Source: Siphonodentalium dalli
Taxonomy: Eukaryota; Mollusca; Scaphopoda; Gadilida; Siphonodentaliidae
Direction of reading: 5' to 3'
Assembly (NCBI GenBank): GCA_032622095.1
Contig: CP136062.1
Coordinates: 136,318,960 to 136,382,959 of the forward strand
DNA: 64,000 nucleotides
Shown: in pieces, positions 42,825 to 56,235 of the stretch
Numbering within the stretch: the stretch's first letter is position 1
How the letters are laid out: each line of letters opens with the position of its first letter
The notes under the pieces: model-generated
The model's database searches: none
Seen by the model: only the letters and a program-made list of their open reading frames with translations
Told to the model about the DNA's origin: nothing
Translations under genes and position numbers: made by a program

Positions 42825-43200
42825 AACAAAATAGCGGCCATGTTTTTCGTATGATTCGAACTAAAATCTCGTGATAACATCTGAGTGACGTCGGGCACGT
42901 ACTCGCCAAATTGCATAATGATTGGTGGAAACATGAGCCCACTATGACACTTTAAAATTCGAAGTGCATTTATGACTTAAATAAAAGATGACAACTGGAG
43001 GCCAAGTTTCTCAACCGAGAACCCGTGGTTCGGCGTGAATTAAGCCTGACATTTTATTTTAAATATATAAAATTCGAAATAGTCTGGCCGCCATGTTATT
43101 GAAAAATATTCGAACCAAAATATGGTGCTGACCTCTAAGTGACGTCTGGCACGCACGTGACAAATTTCATAATGATAAGATAGAAAATGAGAACATAGCG
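42825..43200. repeat. Two ~125-bp degenerate direct repeats
   Basis: 42825-42950 and 43080-43200 share GCGGCCATGTTTTT/GCCGCCATGTTATT, ATTCGAAC.AAA, TGAGTGACGTC.GGCACG and AAATT.CATAATGAT. Otherwise 42.6-44.2 kb shows no gene. Confidence 0.65.
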
Positions 43201-44204
43201 GTACTTTTTTTTACTTGAAGGTAAGTGACCACTCTGTTATAATGCTACTGTCGTTTAACATAGATTTGCGTCAATTTTATATGAATTAAAGCATATAGCT
43301 AAAATCTATATTAAAAACGAGGGGGTATTGAGACAATTTAAAAATAAAGAGCGTTTGTATTGATGGATACGCCGAATTAGATTTAAATGCATAAGTGATG
43401 TGTACATTTAATGTATGTGACCCAAAATGCGTTCAGTTGTATGTTCAAATATCTATGGGTAAGGCGTTGATTGATTCCTGATAGTTCGATTATATACACC
43501 ATATTGTAAAGTGGTAGTTAGAGAAAAAAAGCTTAAAGGGGTACTGTACGCCATTTTCATTAAATTTCCGGTGATAACAACGACCTAATATCGATAATAT
43601 ATAGAAACATAAATAATTTGAGTCGAAGATGTATTCTGTAAACGCTCAGGTTAATAGGCTATCTTAAAATTTAATAATTTAAAAGTTAATAATTTGATAT
43701 AAATTGAATTTATGACTGGAGCCATAAAATGGCGTCAATTAAATTACGAATTCCCGTGTACATGACGTAATCAAATAAAGTAATTGAGGGATACTGGATT
43801 TGTAAACCGATCGCACACACGATCGTTTGATCATTATGATGATACGAGGAGAAAACTCAAGCCACTCACTGACTAGTGATGATAAAATAACTTAAATGAG
43901 TATATGTGACTAGTATGCATCTAATATAACTTTTATTTGATTCATTTGGTTGAAAACTGTACAAAAATTACTCGACAACGACAATTTGTATTTTTGCATT
44001 CTGGTAAATTTGCCATCCGTAACACTACTTCGTACTCAACAGACTTTCAAATAATGGAAAAATTGTTACCTTATTCTCCGACTCGGAGACTATAGAAACC
44101 AACAACAACATGTTGGGTACAATATCCCTTTAACGAATGTTAGAGATGATTTAATCAATTTGCCATTTAAATAACAGTGTATCATTAGTCGGGATACATA
44201 GCTT

Positions 44205-44445
44205 AAAGGGGCCACATACAGGTATTTTAAACGGACCATATACGATGCCATTATGAAATTATGAAGGAATTTTCAATACTAGTCAAATAGAATGTTTCCA
44301 CATGTAGCATGTTCCAGAAAAATTGCGTGGTTGAAGATTACATGTGTCCAATGAGCGGGGAGTGAGTCGTTAGGGTTCACACAGAGATTGCATTGAAATT
44401 CCAATGACTCAGGTGTTGCACCTGAAGTAAGTATTGGTTATTTAC
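44205..44445 (+). repeat. Interspersed ~220-bp repeat, copy 1
   Basis: CTTAAAGGGGCCACATAC, ATTATGAAGGAATTTT, CCAATGAGCG, AGGGTTCA and CCAATGACTCAGG.GTTGC occur here and, in the same order, at 46125-46320. SINE-like size, but no A/B box was seen. Confidence 0.7.
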
Positions 44446-45453
44446 TAGCAACACCAAACATCGGTACGAGCGTCTCCAAGGTTATAAAACACACATAACC
44501 CAGTGAGAGCTTTCCGATTAATGGCAGCAAGCCATATTTCCGACTAAATCATGAAAATACCAATAATTCTGTTGTGGATATGGGGTCGATTAATTAGGGC
44601 ATTACTGTATGTGTATGAAATATATAGACATAAAACAACACACATCTACGTCTGGCTCTCTCTCTGCCCCTCTCTCTTTCTTCCGCTACTCCTTGACATT
44701 CTCAACACATGTGTTTTATGTTTGCTAGAGTATGAGACGGGCCTCGTTTGGTTACATGCGACCATGAAAGTAATATTACCTGTATACAGATAATTTACTT
44801 TACTAAAGGGGAATATTCAAGAAGGTAGATAACTCGAGGGTTTAATATATTGCGAGGGAAGAAAGACGAGACCTTAGCTTTGTTGCCTCTGTCAGCACAC
44901 TTAATGACATGTGTTTGTGATGAAGGTTATAGCGCATCGGGCGAGAGATTTTAATCTTTTTAATAATGTGGATTCAAACAGCAGAGCAATTAATGGCTGG
45001 AGAATGTTAAGCTTCGAAAATTGCAGAATGATTCCATTAATCTATTCTGTGAATGATTGTGCAATACTTTACCATGAAATTAAACCAGACGCTCTTCAAA
45101 TGTCTTCAAATGAGAACATGTTATGGGACCATGGACTGGGGCGATTCAAACTGAAGCTTATATTATGATGGCATTGCGAACATTCCAAATGCATTGGCAG
45201 ATCATGTGATACAAGTGCTTTCGATAGACAGACAGTGCGTTGTGGATTCTAATGAGTTTACTGCCCAACTGTCAGGGTCACGTGATGACTTTGAGAATAT
45301 TATATTATAGGAGATACCCTCTGTTATTGTTTTTTCACATTCTAGAAAATTCTTGTTTCCTAGAGGTAATCTGCATATGTATTATTGGATATGTTGAAAT
45401 ATATATGGCCAAGGCGCTAAACGATTTATGAGAATTTGTTTACAGGGATACAC
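44446..45453. other. Unassigned spacer
   Basis: No gene or repeat recognised. Confidence 0.4.
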
Positions 45454-45490
45454 CAGAGAGAGAGAGAGAGAGAGAGAGAGATATAGAGAG

Positions 45491-45532
<42 letters not shown>
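45454..45532 (+). repeat. (AG)n microsatellite
   Basis: About 36 AG units with one short interruption, followed by GATGAGATGA repeats. Confidence 0.95.
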
Positions 45533-45535
<3 letters not shown>

Positions 45536-46124
45536 GATGAGATGAGATGAGATGATGGGAGAGGGGGTAGTTGTGAGAAGTATTCAATAATTGAGTTGAG
45601 TTGTTTCGTAATATGTAAAGATTTGTAAGGCAGAACGATTAAAGAAAGCATATAGAGCACCAGAAGAGATAGATTTTAATACATATTATTAACAGATGTG
45701 GAATTCAAGAGAATAGTGTACCAGTCTGGACCGATTAGTGTGCCTCTGTTTGTGAAAATGTATAATGATCGGTGTCCCTACATACTTCATAAATGCTTGA
45801 AGTTGGATAGATAGGAAAATCTATGAAGTGATGGTCTCATACACTCACTCTATTCACAAAACCCTTGCACAGAAGCCGTTAGGAACATGCATTTTTCAAT
45901 AACAGACATGTTGATCTGTATCGTGGCAGTTAATGACTTAAACGTGTGTTTAATTACGAAGCTTCGAGAATCTGTCTGTCTGTTGTGTTGTGTACGGAAA
46001 CATATCTCTGTGGTTTACTTTATTGGATATTGACATGTGTTTTAATTACCCCTGGTACATTTTGATTTATTCCTGAGAATTCGATTACAGGTATCAAATT
46101 AAAGGAACCACATACGACACAGGT
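45533..46124. other. Unassigned spacer
   Basis: No gene recognised. Confidence 0.4.
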
Positions 46125-46320
46125 ATGAAACTTAAAGGGATCATGTACTATGCCTTTACAATTATGAAGGGATTTTTAATAGGGTCCAGAAAATTGGAGA
46201 TATCGGAGAAGGTTCCAGAACTGCGGGGGCCAATGAGCGTTGTGTCAGCCGGTAGGGTTCATCCGGAAGTATTGCATCAGATTCCAATGACTCAGGCGTT
46301 GCGCCGGAAGTAAGGGATTG
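46125..46320 (+). repeat. Interspersed ~220-bp repeat, copy 2
   Basis: Same orientation and motif order as 44205-44445, including GATTCCAATGACTCAGG and the GCGCCGGAAGTAAG end. Confidence 0.7.
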
Positions 46321-46720
46321 CGTTAGATTGTAATGACTCATTACACCTTCGTTGTTAAATATACTTCGCACCTGACGAACAGTATACACGACGTATTTCG
46401 ATGACGGAAGTATACGATTGCCCATTGTACCGTTCTCAAGGGCCCGAAAGCGTATACAACCATTCTCAAATAGCCACACCCACGAAGTACACATCCATAT
46501 ACTGAAGGACCCCCCACAACCGTGACGTATACAAATACACACACCCACTCGTGTATACTCAAACACCCACGCGTCGCTACGTCATACGGTGCGGGGGCGG
46601 GGTACTTTCCTTTGATCTCCTTTGATGTCGGAAGACAATAGGGCAGTATAATATGTACCCATACTTCCAATGTACTTCTATAATGTACCTTTACCCCTAC
46701 AAGAGGCGTCTATGCAGCAT
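46321..46720. other. Unassigned spacer
   Basis: GTATAC-containing motifs recur at 46360-46560. No coding unit is supported. Confidence 0.4.
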
Positions 46721-46721
46721 A

Positions 46722-46795
46722 AATCGGCTGCGTAGCCAGAGTCATGGTGGCCACCCGGGAATCCTTGTATTTTCGTGCGGTGCCACCCAGTTAGT
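46722..46795 (+). repeat. Single 172-bp-satellite fragment at left arm
   Basis: AAATCGGCTGCGTAGCCAGA through CGTGCGGTGCCACCCAG matches the satellite monomer at 51.1-52.4 kb, same orientation. Confidence 0.85.
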
Positions 46796-47480
46796 GTGGT
46801 CGTGGTACGCAAAAAAAGGGGTCAACCCAGAAGAAATTGGTATAGAAGCGTTCTCGGTGTCATTCAACGCGGGAGAATCTCTGCTACAACATATCCAAAA
46901 TCCGCTAAAATCCGCTTTGGGCAAAATTCAGGATCCAAGATGGCGTCCAACATGGCCGCCTTTAGTCAAAAGAGATTCTGACTGAGATTAATTCGACATA
47001 CTGAGAACAAATGTTGCAATATTAATACAAATGTATACATTTTTGCGAAGGTAAAGTATTATGCCACATATCTATAGAAAAAATGGAACCCCTCGCCCCA
47101 GATGGCTGCCAAAATGGTGGCCTAAACTCGAAAATTTGAAATTTTTGCCTAATATCTTAAAGATCAATTCCTGTTGTTTGATAATGGTTCAGACTGGCGA
47201 CATTGATTAGTCATATTCATGTTAATTCATCATTGGAGCAATGAAAGATACCATAAATGGGGTCCCAGCCTCATATACACCCTCAAAAATTTGATTTTAC
47301 AGAACGCGGTATAAAATTCCACAAAAATCGCCATTGGGATTCCAGTCGTATATCAACAAGAAATGGACAGAACTGTACAATGTAAGTTGGGCATACCATT
47401 ATCTATAATTACTCCAATTCAATGAAACCCAAATTGGCGCTTTGTCTTAAAATGGCTGCCAAAATGGCGGTCAAAATATG
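46795..47480 (+). repeat. Left arm of a ~690-bp inverted repeat
   Basis: Inverse of 50385-51080. Shared blocks include TTAGTGTGGTCGT at the outer end, AGAAATTGGTATAGAAGCG, ATCCGCTAAAATCCGCTTTG, TTCCTGTTGTTTGATAATGG and GGCGCTTTGTCTTAAAATGG. A partial direct copy (47510-47670) follows. Non-coding. Confidence 0.85.
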
Positions 47481-47679
47481 GAAAATGGCAGATATTTAGA
47501 ATGGTCGTCAGAGGGTTAGACCCAGAAGGAATTGGTAAAGAAACGGTTTTGTTGTCATTCGACACGGGAGAATCTCGTGTATAACATATCCAAAATCCGC
47601 TAAAATCCGCTTTGGGGAATACAGAATTCAAGATGGCGTCCAACATGGTCGCCAATAATAATGAAAATGGCAAATATGT

Positions 47680-50384
47680 AGTTATTCACGAAAACCCATT
47701 CGACAAAACGCCAATTCGGCACCAAAACACATCATTGATTGAAATCAATGTTTTTTGTGGGTATGAGTAGCCAATCACGATTCAAAATGCTAAGATGGCT
47801 ACCAAAATGGCCACCGAAAATTGTCGAAATTTAAGTTCTGCTCAGAGGAAAGCCGAAACAACACTTCGGTTGTGAGCTAACGATGACAGACCTATTAAAC
47901 ATGTTGCCAATAATCTACTACCACAATCAGTTCAGCCCGAAATGTTCCAACTAAGCAGTATCTACTGCAGGATCCAACACGATGTCCACTTATTACGAGG
48001 GACTATCTGGAAATTAATTAAAAATAAATTAAATTGCTACGAATCTGGATTATTTGAAAACACAGTGTCAACATTTCTACTTATAACGACTATTCGGAAC
48101 ATCAAATATATGGGCATCGGTGGTCTAAGTCCGGAAGCATCAGGCTATAATAGGTTTTCCAGTGCTGGCGAAAGTGAAAAGGACAGGAGGGAAAAGCGAA
48201 TAATCTGGGGTTTACTTAATTGGTGGGCAAGTTGGTTATCGGAGCTGGGGAGTTTCAAAGTAAAATTATTTTCTTCAATATCAAGAGGAAAAATGAAAAT
48301 TCGCACGTACATTGTATAGCCTTCAAACTTTATGTGACAATTCCGTGTCATGCGATTGTGGGTATATACATGTGGATAGAAACATTCTAGTACATATATA
48401 GACGCACCTATATCTTCTACACATTTAGTGAATTTCATCAATGATATGTAGACACAATGTGCGTCACGGCTGGATCTGACCCGTAGGCGTAAAGGTGTCA
48501 ACCATTTAGCTTGATTAACTGGCATTTCAAGGTTGTCATTGGATAGAAATGCCACATGAACATGGTGATTAACAACATGTTTGTCTAAGAAATGTAAACA
48601 ATGAACATGTTATTTTCCGGATGTTAGACAATCAAACTGCCACATAAGGCGTTCATCCATGCTCATCAGAGCACGAAATATGTGCAAATTAATGACACGA
48701 AAACTATTTCATGCCGACGACGTACTCTAGACCTACATCAAACGTCATTTCCTATTAACTTTTATTGTTTGTACGGACGGTTTCGAGGTTTGAAAATCCC
48801 GCTTGTCCAAGAAAACCTCCACATACTTACGGAGTCGATGTGTAAACAATGTATGGGGATAGTGTCTTCATACATATATCTATTTGGCACACGTATTTTC
48901 TAGAACATAAGAGATCACCATTTACCGGAGAGTTGATATCTGGGAAGAGATCAGAGTAAAACTACTTTTCTTACATGTCGAAATGGGGAATCCATGGGCT
49001 ACATTTAGTTCCAGCTTGAAACTTGAAAATGATGGCCGAGCCCGAATAGTTCATATTTCGTCGCATCAGTGCTATAATGTAATCCACATTTTCAACTTTC
49101 CGAGAAAATGAAGGTTGAAGTTTTTAGACAACATTTCTCCTAATGTTGACAAAGCATGACGTATTGTTGTATTTATCCCAATGAAAACTGACATTAGCTG
49201 TTCATTGAACCACATATTGTTTTCTGTTTATTCCCTCGTTTTCTTTTAAAAAACAATAGCTTTTTTGGAGATATGACATTTTGCGTATGCCAGCGACGAT
49301 TCGTTTCGGTGCTATAATGAAGTTGTGCTAATAAATGCAGATTAAGCTAAATATGGTGGCAATCGCATGTGTCTATGAACTAAAAAGTGCCTATTCTACA
49401 CTATGAAAATTCACCCATGTGCATCATCATACAGAAATGTGTGGAACAATCACAAAATTTAAATCACCAAATGATTACGTGACTAACATGGAGATACTGC
49501 CATATAGCACACATTTTAGAATTCACATACACAAAACAGAAGTCACGTGGATAACGCGAAGCGTCCGATTGGCTGCTGTTGGACATACGACCTCATAGCA
49601 CGAATATTGTAAAGATAGCTGGAGATACGACATTTGCTTCACTGGTTTGTGCGAATATTTGTCATCCAATGCAAGGACAGTTTGGCCCATCGGATTGGAT
49701 TTTTTCTCACGATTCGAATGGTATCAAATACTCATTTCCCGCCATAATGGATATACGACATTATAGCACTGATGAGTCGAGATTTTGTCAACCCGCGGGA
49801 AGCCACCAAAAGATTGAAAATAAATAGTTTTGATGTATATGAGCCAACTATCAACTGCATCCACCACTCACAACTTCCATTATGTGATAAGCTGGGCAGC
49901 GTCTACCATTTTCGTTTTGGAAGCCATATTAGATAAAATTTATTGTTTCTTTTGGTCTATTTGAGATGGAATGTTCACAAATAAAAGAAACGATCAATTA
50001 TTTTGTAGACAAGATCTGCTCATCCCTAAATATCAAATGTGACCAGAACCCCAAAGTCGATTTTGGTTAAATTTCATACCGCATTCGTTATAACTTATTA
50101 GTGAAGGACCGGAGTAAACTATGATCTAATCTATTAGAAATGTCATTGCTGTAATGATCATTGAAAGAATATACCCATTGTTTCCCAGTTCAGAGAGCAA
50201 CAAGTGATAAACAGAAGTGATAGAAAATAGTATTTTTCACATCGGGTGGCCATTTCTGGTACTGATTTTTAAGTTTTTACATAGAGCTAGCATAATGGCA
50301 TCATAAGGAGGTATACATTCGTATTTATTTAGTAAATTTTATTAATCAACCACTACTTATAATGGATTGAATGCTACTGTGATC
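47680..50384. other. Interior of the inverted repeat, non-coding
   Basis: No gene with family resemblance. A TACGACCTCATAGCACGAAT-like motif recurs at about 49585, 49750 and elsewhere. Small frames here show no conserved motif. Confidence 0.45.
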
Positions 50385-51080
50385 AATATCCGCCATTTTC
50401 CATATTTTGACCGCCATTTTGGCAGCCATTTTGAGACAAAGCGCCAATTTGGGTTTCATTGAATTGGAGTATTTATAGATATTGGTATGCCCAACTTACA
50501 TTGTACAGTTCTGTCCAGTTTTTGTTGATATATGACTGTAATCACAATGGAGAGTTTTGTGGAATTTTATACCGCGTTCTGTAAAATCGAATTTTTGAGG
50601 GTGTATATGAGTCTGGGACCCCATTTATGGTATCTTTCATTGCTCCAATGATGAATTAACATGAATATGACTAATCAATGTCGCCAGTCTGAACCATTAT
50701 CAAACAACAGGAATTGATCTTTAAGATATTAGGCAAAAACTTCAAATGTTCGAGTTTAGGCCGCCATTGTGGCGGCCATCTGGGACGATGGGTTCCATTT
50801 TTGCCATAAACATTTGGCACAGCATTTTACCTTTGCAAAAATGTATACATTTGTATACATATGACAACATTTGTTCTTACTGTTATCGAATTAATCTCAG
50901 TCAGAGTATCTTTTGACTAACGGCAGCCATGTTGGACGCCATCTTGGATCCTGAATTTTGCCCAAAGCGGATTTTAGCGGATTTTGGATATGTTATACAC
51001 GAGATTCTCCCGCGTCGAATGACACCAAAACCGCTTCTATACCAATTTCTTCCGGGTCGAACCCTCTGACGACCACACTA
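50385..51080 (-). repeat. Right arm of the ~690-bp inverted repeat
   Basis: Inverse of 46795-47480, then runs directly into the 172-bp satellite. Confidence 0.85.
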
Positions 51081-52400
51081 AGTGGGCATCTATAGGAAAG
51101 GGACGGAAATGGGGTGTCAAAATAGCACTTTTCGTTACTAAATCGGCTGCGTAGCCAGAGTCATGGTGACCACCAGGGAATCCTTGTATTTTCGTGCGGT
51201 GCCACACAGCGGGGATCTATATGAAAGGGACGCGACCATGCAGCCCCTTCCAAATTTTCGAAAATTGGACTGAAGTCGTGCATGGGGTGTCAAAATAGCA
51301 CTTTTCGTTACTAAATCGGCTGCGTAGCCAGAGTCATGGTGGCCACCCGGGAATCCTTGTATTTTTGTGCGGTGCCACCCAGCGGGCATCTATAGAAAAG
51401 GGACGCGACCATGCAGCCCCTTCCAAATTTTCGAAAATCGGGCTGAAGGCGTGCATGGGGTGTCAAAATAGCACTTTTCGTTACTAAATCGGCTGCGTAG
51501 CCAGAACCATGGCGGCCACCTGGGAATCCTTGCATTTTCGTGCGGTGCCACCCAGCGGGCATCTATTGGACAGGGACGCGGCCCCTTCCAATTTTTCGAA
51601 AATTGGGCTGAAGTCGTGCATGTAGCTAAACATAGCACGTTTTGTTACTAAATCGGCTGCGTAGCCAGAACCATGGCGGCTACCCGGGAATTCTTTCATT
51701 TTCGTGCGGTGCCACCCAGCGGGCATCTTTATGACAGGGACGCGGCCATATAGCCTCTTCCAATTTTTTGAAAATTGGGCTGAAGTCGTGCATGGAGTTA
51801 ATTTTTTTTACTTTTTGTTACTAAATCAGCTGCGTAGACTGAACCATGGCGGCCACTCGGGAATCCTTGTATTTTCGTGCGGTGCCACCCAGCGGGCATC
51901 TATTGGACAGGGACGCGGCCATCTAGCCCCTTCCAATTTTTCGAAATTGGGCTGAAGTCGTGCATGTAGCTAAACATAGCACGTTTTGTTACTAAATCGG
52001 CTGCGTAGCCAGAACCATGGCGGCTACCCGGGAATTCTTTCATTTTCGTGCGGTGCCACCCAGCGGGCATCTTTATGACAGGGACGCGGTCATATAGCCT
52101 CTTCCAATTTTTTTAAAATTGGGCTGAAGTCGTGCATGGAGTTAATTTGTTTTACTTTTTGTTACTAAATCAGTTGCGTAGACAGAACCATGGCGGCCAC
52201 TCGGGAATCCTTGTATTTTCGTGCGGTGCCACCCAGTAGACATCTATTGGACAGGGACGAGACCTTATAGGCCTTTTCAATTTTTCGAAAATTGGGTTGA
52301 AGTCGTGCATGGAGCTCCAAATCGCACTTTTCGTTGCTAAATCGCCCGCGTAGGCATAACCGTAGCAGACACGTGGCTATCCTTGCGGAATCTTTTTGTG
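51080..52400 (+). repeat. 172-bp tandem satellite, about 7-8 units
   Basis: AAATCGGCTGCGTAGCC recurs at 51140, 51313, 51486, 51650, 51823, 51993, 52167 and 52339 (period 164-174). Units carry CACCCGGGAATCC, TTTTCGTGCGGTGCCACCCA, GGGACGCGGCCAT and TGGGCTGAAGTCGTGCATG. Minus-strand frames through the array are repeat artefacts. Confidence 0.95.
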
Positions 52401-52459
52401 CCACCACTATTACATCTAAAAATCACAAACTAGGTCACATAAACTTGTCCAAAATAGGA

Positions 52460-52740
52460 CATTTTTCGTTAGTCGATAATGTGCTGAAAAGGAGACCCTA
52501 TTAGTCACATTATCGACTCATATAGAGGCGATTCTAAGCAGATTATGTGCGAACAATGACAAGAAATAAGCCAACCCACTACTGTTCAGCTGTACGCTCA
52601 TTAACATGTGTTTTCACTGTGGCTCGCGACTTAACACAAAATGATGACTATGACTCCATTATCTGCTTATTTCAGAATCAAATAATCACTTTATGTATCT
52701 AATTGGAATTATAGGTCGAATATGTGCGTATTTGTGCGAG
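52460..52740 (+). repeat. Dispersed repeat (GTCGATAATGTGCTGAAAA), copy 1
   Basis: GTGCTGAAAA, CATTATCGACTCATA, GATTCTAAGCAGATTATGTG and a later TCGAATATGTGCGTATTTGTG. Further copies at 53290-53640, 55840-56235 and 62440-62700. Confidence 0.8.
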
Positions 52741-54115
52741 GATATGTTGCTAAATCGCCTGCGTTGTCATAACCATAGCAGCCACTGGGCTATCCTTGTG
52801 GATTCTTCTTTGGCCACCACTAGTCCATCTAGAAATCACAAACTGGTTCACATATGCCTGTCCAGCTGTTAATAAATTGGGTGTAAGTCGTGCATCGGAT
52901 GAAAATAATGAAAAATATGTCATTTTTCGTTGCAAATCGTCTGCGTAGGCATATCCATAACAGCCACGGGGCTCTCGTTGTGGATTCTTCTTATGCCACC
53001 ACTAGTCCATCGAGAGATCACAAAATGGTTCACATACGCCTGTCCAGCTGTTCAAAAATTGAGCGTATGTCGTGCGTGGGGTCAAAATAATGAAAAAAAA
53101 ATCATTTTTCGTTGCTAAATCGCCTGCGTAGGCATAACCATAGACGCTACGGGGCTATCCTTGTGGATTCTTCTTGTGCCGCTACAAGTCCATCTATAAA
53201 TCACAAAATATGTCATATAAACTTGTCCAGCTGTTCAACAGTTGGGCGTAAATCGTGCGTGGGGTAAAAATATGACATTTTTCGTTGCTTAATCCTGAAA
53301 ACCAGCACATTATTTGCTGAGAAGAAACAATAATTTAGGTAGATAATCTGCTTAGAATCGCCTCATTTTGAGTCGACAATGTGCTGAAAATGAGTTCCTA
53401 TTAGTCAAATTATCGACTCATATAGAGGCGATTCTAAGTAAATTATGTGCTGACAATGACAAAAATAATAACCAAACTTTTCAGGTGTACGCTCATTAGC
53501 ATGTATTTTCACTGTGGCACGCGCCAAAACACGAAATGACGACTATGACTCCATTATCTGCTTATTTCATAACCAAATAATCACTTTAAGTACCTAATTA
53601 AAATTTAGGTCGGTTTTGTGCGTATTCGTGCGAGGATATGTTACTAAATCGCCTGCGTTGGCATAACCATAGCAGCCACGGGGCTACCCTTGTGGATTCT
53701 TCTTATACCACAATTAGTCCATCTATAAATCACAAACTAGTTCACATACGCCTGTCCAGCTGTTCAAAAATTGGGCGTAAGTCGTGCGTGGGGTCAAAAT
53801 AATGAAAAAAAAGGATAATTTTTCGTTGCTAAATCGCCTGCGTAGGCATACACATAGCAGCCACGGGGGTATCCTTGTGGATGCTTCTTATGCCACCACT
53901 AGTCCATCTAAAAATCACAAACATAGTCACATAAGCCTGTCCAGTTGTTCAAAAATTGGGCGTAAGTCGTGCGTGGGTCAAAATAATGAAAAAAAATCAT
54001 TTCTCATTGCTAAATCGCCTGCGTAGGCATAACCGTAGCTGCCACGAGTCTATCCTTATGGAATCTTCTTGTGCCACCAATAGTGCATCGAAACATCACA
54101 AACTAGGTCCCATAA
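52741..54115 (+). repeat. Degenerate ~180-bp satellite related to the 172-bp unit
   Basis: GTTGCTAAATCGCCTGCGTAGGC recurs at about 52749, 52930, 53112, 53643, 53827 and 54007, each followed by CCTTGTGGATTCTTCTT, GCCACCACTAGTCCATC and CCTGTCCAGCTGTTCAAAAATT. One dispersed-repeat copy interrupts it at 53290-53640. Confidence 0.85.
53290..53640 (+). repeat. Dispersed repeat, copy 2
   Basis: Same motif order as 52460-52740, with an extra 5' part that includes AGGTAGATAATCTGCTTAGA. Confidence 0.8.
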
Positions 54116-54117
54116 AT

Positions 54118-54680
54118 TGCAAGGAATTCCAGGGTGGCCGCCATGGTTCTGGCTACGCAGCCGATTTAGCAACAAAAAAATGCAATTTTTAGCTCCATGC
54201 ATGCACGACTTCAGCCCAATTTTCAAAAAAGTGGAAGGGCTATATGGCCGCGTCCCTGTCCTATAGATGCGCGCTGGGTGGCACCGCACAAAAATACAAG
54301 GATTCCCGGGTGGTCGCCATGGTTCTGGCTACGCAGCCGATTTAGTAACAAAAAGTGCGATTTTGAGCTCCATGCACGACTTTAGCCCAATCTTCGAAAC
54401 ATTGGAAGGGGCTATATGGTCGCGTCCCTGTCCTATAGATGACAATTGGGTGGCACCGCACGAAAATACAAGGATTCCCGTGTGGCCATCATGACTGTCT
54501 ACGCAGCCGATTTAGTAACTAAAAGTGCTATTTTGACACCCCATGCACGACGTCAGCCCGATTTTCGAAAATTTGGAAGGGGCTGCATGGTCGCGTCCCT
54601 TTCCTATAGATGCCAGCTGGGTGGCACCGCACGAAAATACAAGGATTCCCGGCCGATTTAGTAACGAAAAGTGCAATTTT
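54118..54680 (-). repeat. 172-bp satellite in reversed orientation, about 3 units
   Basis: Inverse of the 51.1-52.4 kb units: GGCTACGCAGCCGATTTAG recurs at about 54153 and 54330, and CTACGCAGCCGATTTAG at 54500. The orientation switch lies near 54115. Confidence 0.9.
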
Positions 54681-55835
54681 AGGGGAACTGGGAACGGAAT
54701 TCATGGAGCTTGTGACAGGACATATCACGCTCTTTACTTGCACCAGTCTATGCTGGGCGCAAGCAATGTTTTCGGTCAGGACCTCTGTTTATCTGTTTAT
54801 TTGTCTGTCCTTCCACGAACATGTTACGTCATACCGGAAGTACAGAATGTAAAGAATGCACATGCGCTAATATGAAATGATGGCACCAATTGTAATTTAA
54901 ATCCACATTTATACTAAATTTGCATTGTTATCTCGTTTTATTTTGGTAATAAATCGTTCATAAAAGAACAAAATTGAAAGATTGCTTTCTTTGAAACTCG
55001 GAAAATTATTTGAGATCGAGTCTAAAAGATGCGTGCGGAATCGTTTTTTTTTTTTCGCATAGAAAATTTCTGGAAACTTTCTTCGACGTTCAAAACATTT
55101 CCGAAAGACGCAGGTGCATATAAACCATGTCCGGCCAAACGATCGAGCGCATGGTTCTAGACAAAATTGTACTGAAAAATATGTTGAAACATGGATTATT
55201 AAAGCGCCTTATTAATTAACTGGGAAAACAAGCTTTCCCATTCTCAAAGCAATTGGCATTTTGATGATATGTTCCCGAAGACCGTAGATCAGTCGCTATA
55301 AGGGCATGTTCACATTGACACATTGATAATCAAAGACTAACCAATGATCGCGTGTCTTTTATTTAATTGTGTCGGAATTGACTTTGACGTTTTTTGCCGC
55401 TGAAGTGCAATGACATACACAAAGCATTCTAGTCAAACTAGTAATGTAACCCAATTGGTATATAATATATAGCATCAGCGGCAACCAATCGTATTCACAC
55501 CCTTCATATGAGCGATGTCTATATTGTTCTATAAATATGTCAAACAACTCTTACGTCATTACTAAGACCATAATTAGTGTAATAGATCAACTGGAGATAA
55601 CAGAGATATTCTGTCCGTACACACAAATATTTCAGCGATGGATGAACTGAAATTTGATATCTAGATTCTCTATCGATCTCACAAAAGAGGGCCCAGCACC
55701 CGTGGTTCAAACTGCTGTTGGCAAGATATCACAAAACATGCCATATGTGTGATGGGTGCATTCTAGTGCAAATGTGTTTTACTACGGTTCGCGTCATTCA
55801 ACTGAATAGCGGGTATAAGCTCACTAGGCTTATTT
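54681..55835. other. Unassigned spacer
   Basis: No gene or clear repeat recognised. Confidence 0.4.
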
Positions 55836-56235
55836 TGTATGTAAATAGTCCCATATTGTACTGTTTTAAACAGCCTGTTCTCCCTAAAATCCGCACATTA
55901 CCTGCTTATAATAAAGCTTTTTAGGTATATAATCTGCTTAGAATCGCCTCATATTAAGTCGGTAATGTGCTGAAAATTAGAACATTTTAGTCATAATATA
56001 GACTCATAATAAGGCTATTCTAAGCAGATTATATGTGGACAATGAAACAAATAAGCGAACCCATGGCTTTTCAGGTGTACGCTCTTTAATATGTGTTTTC
56101 ACTGTGGCCCGCGCCATAATACCAAATCACGGCTATGACTCCAGTATATGCTTATTTGAGAATCAAATAATCACAATACGTAATTATTTCACATTATAGG
56201 TCGATTATGTGCGTATTTATGGGAGGATATGTTAG
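55836..56235 (+). repeat. Dispersed repeat, copy 3
   Basis: ATAGTCCCATATTGTACTG, CCGCACATTA.CTGCTTATAA, ATAATCTGCTTAGAATCGCC and GGTGTACGCTCTTTAA recur in the same order at 62440-62700. Confidence 0.8.

Noticed and set aside
45382-45660. Leu/Ser-rich minus-strand frame
   Set aside because: It is a translation of the AG microsatellite.
51138-51726. Repeated ~80-residue minus-strand frames (MPAGWHRTK...)
   Set aside because: They follow the 172-bp satellite period, have no start or splice context, and 172 is not a multiple of three.
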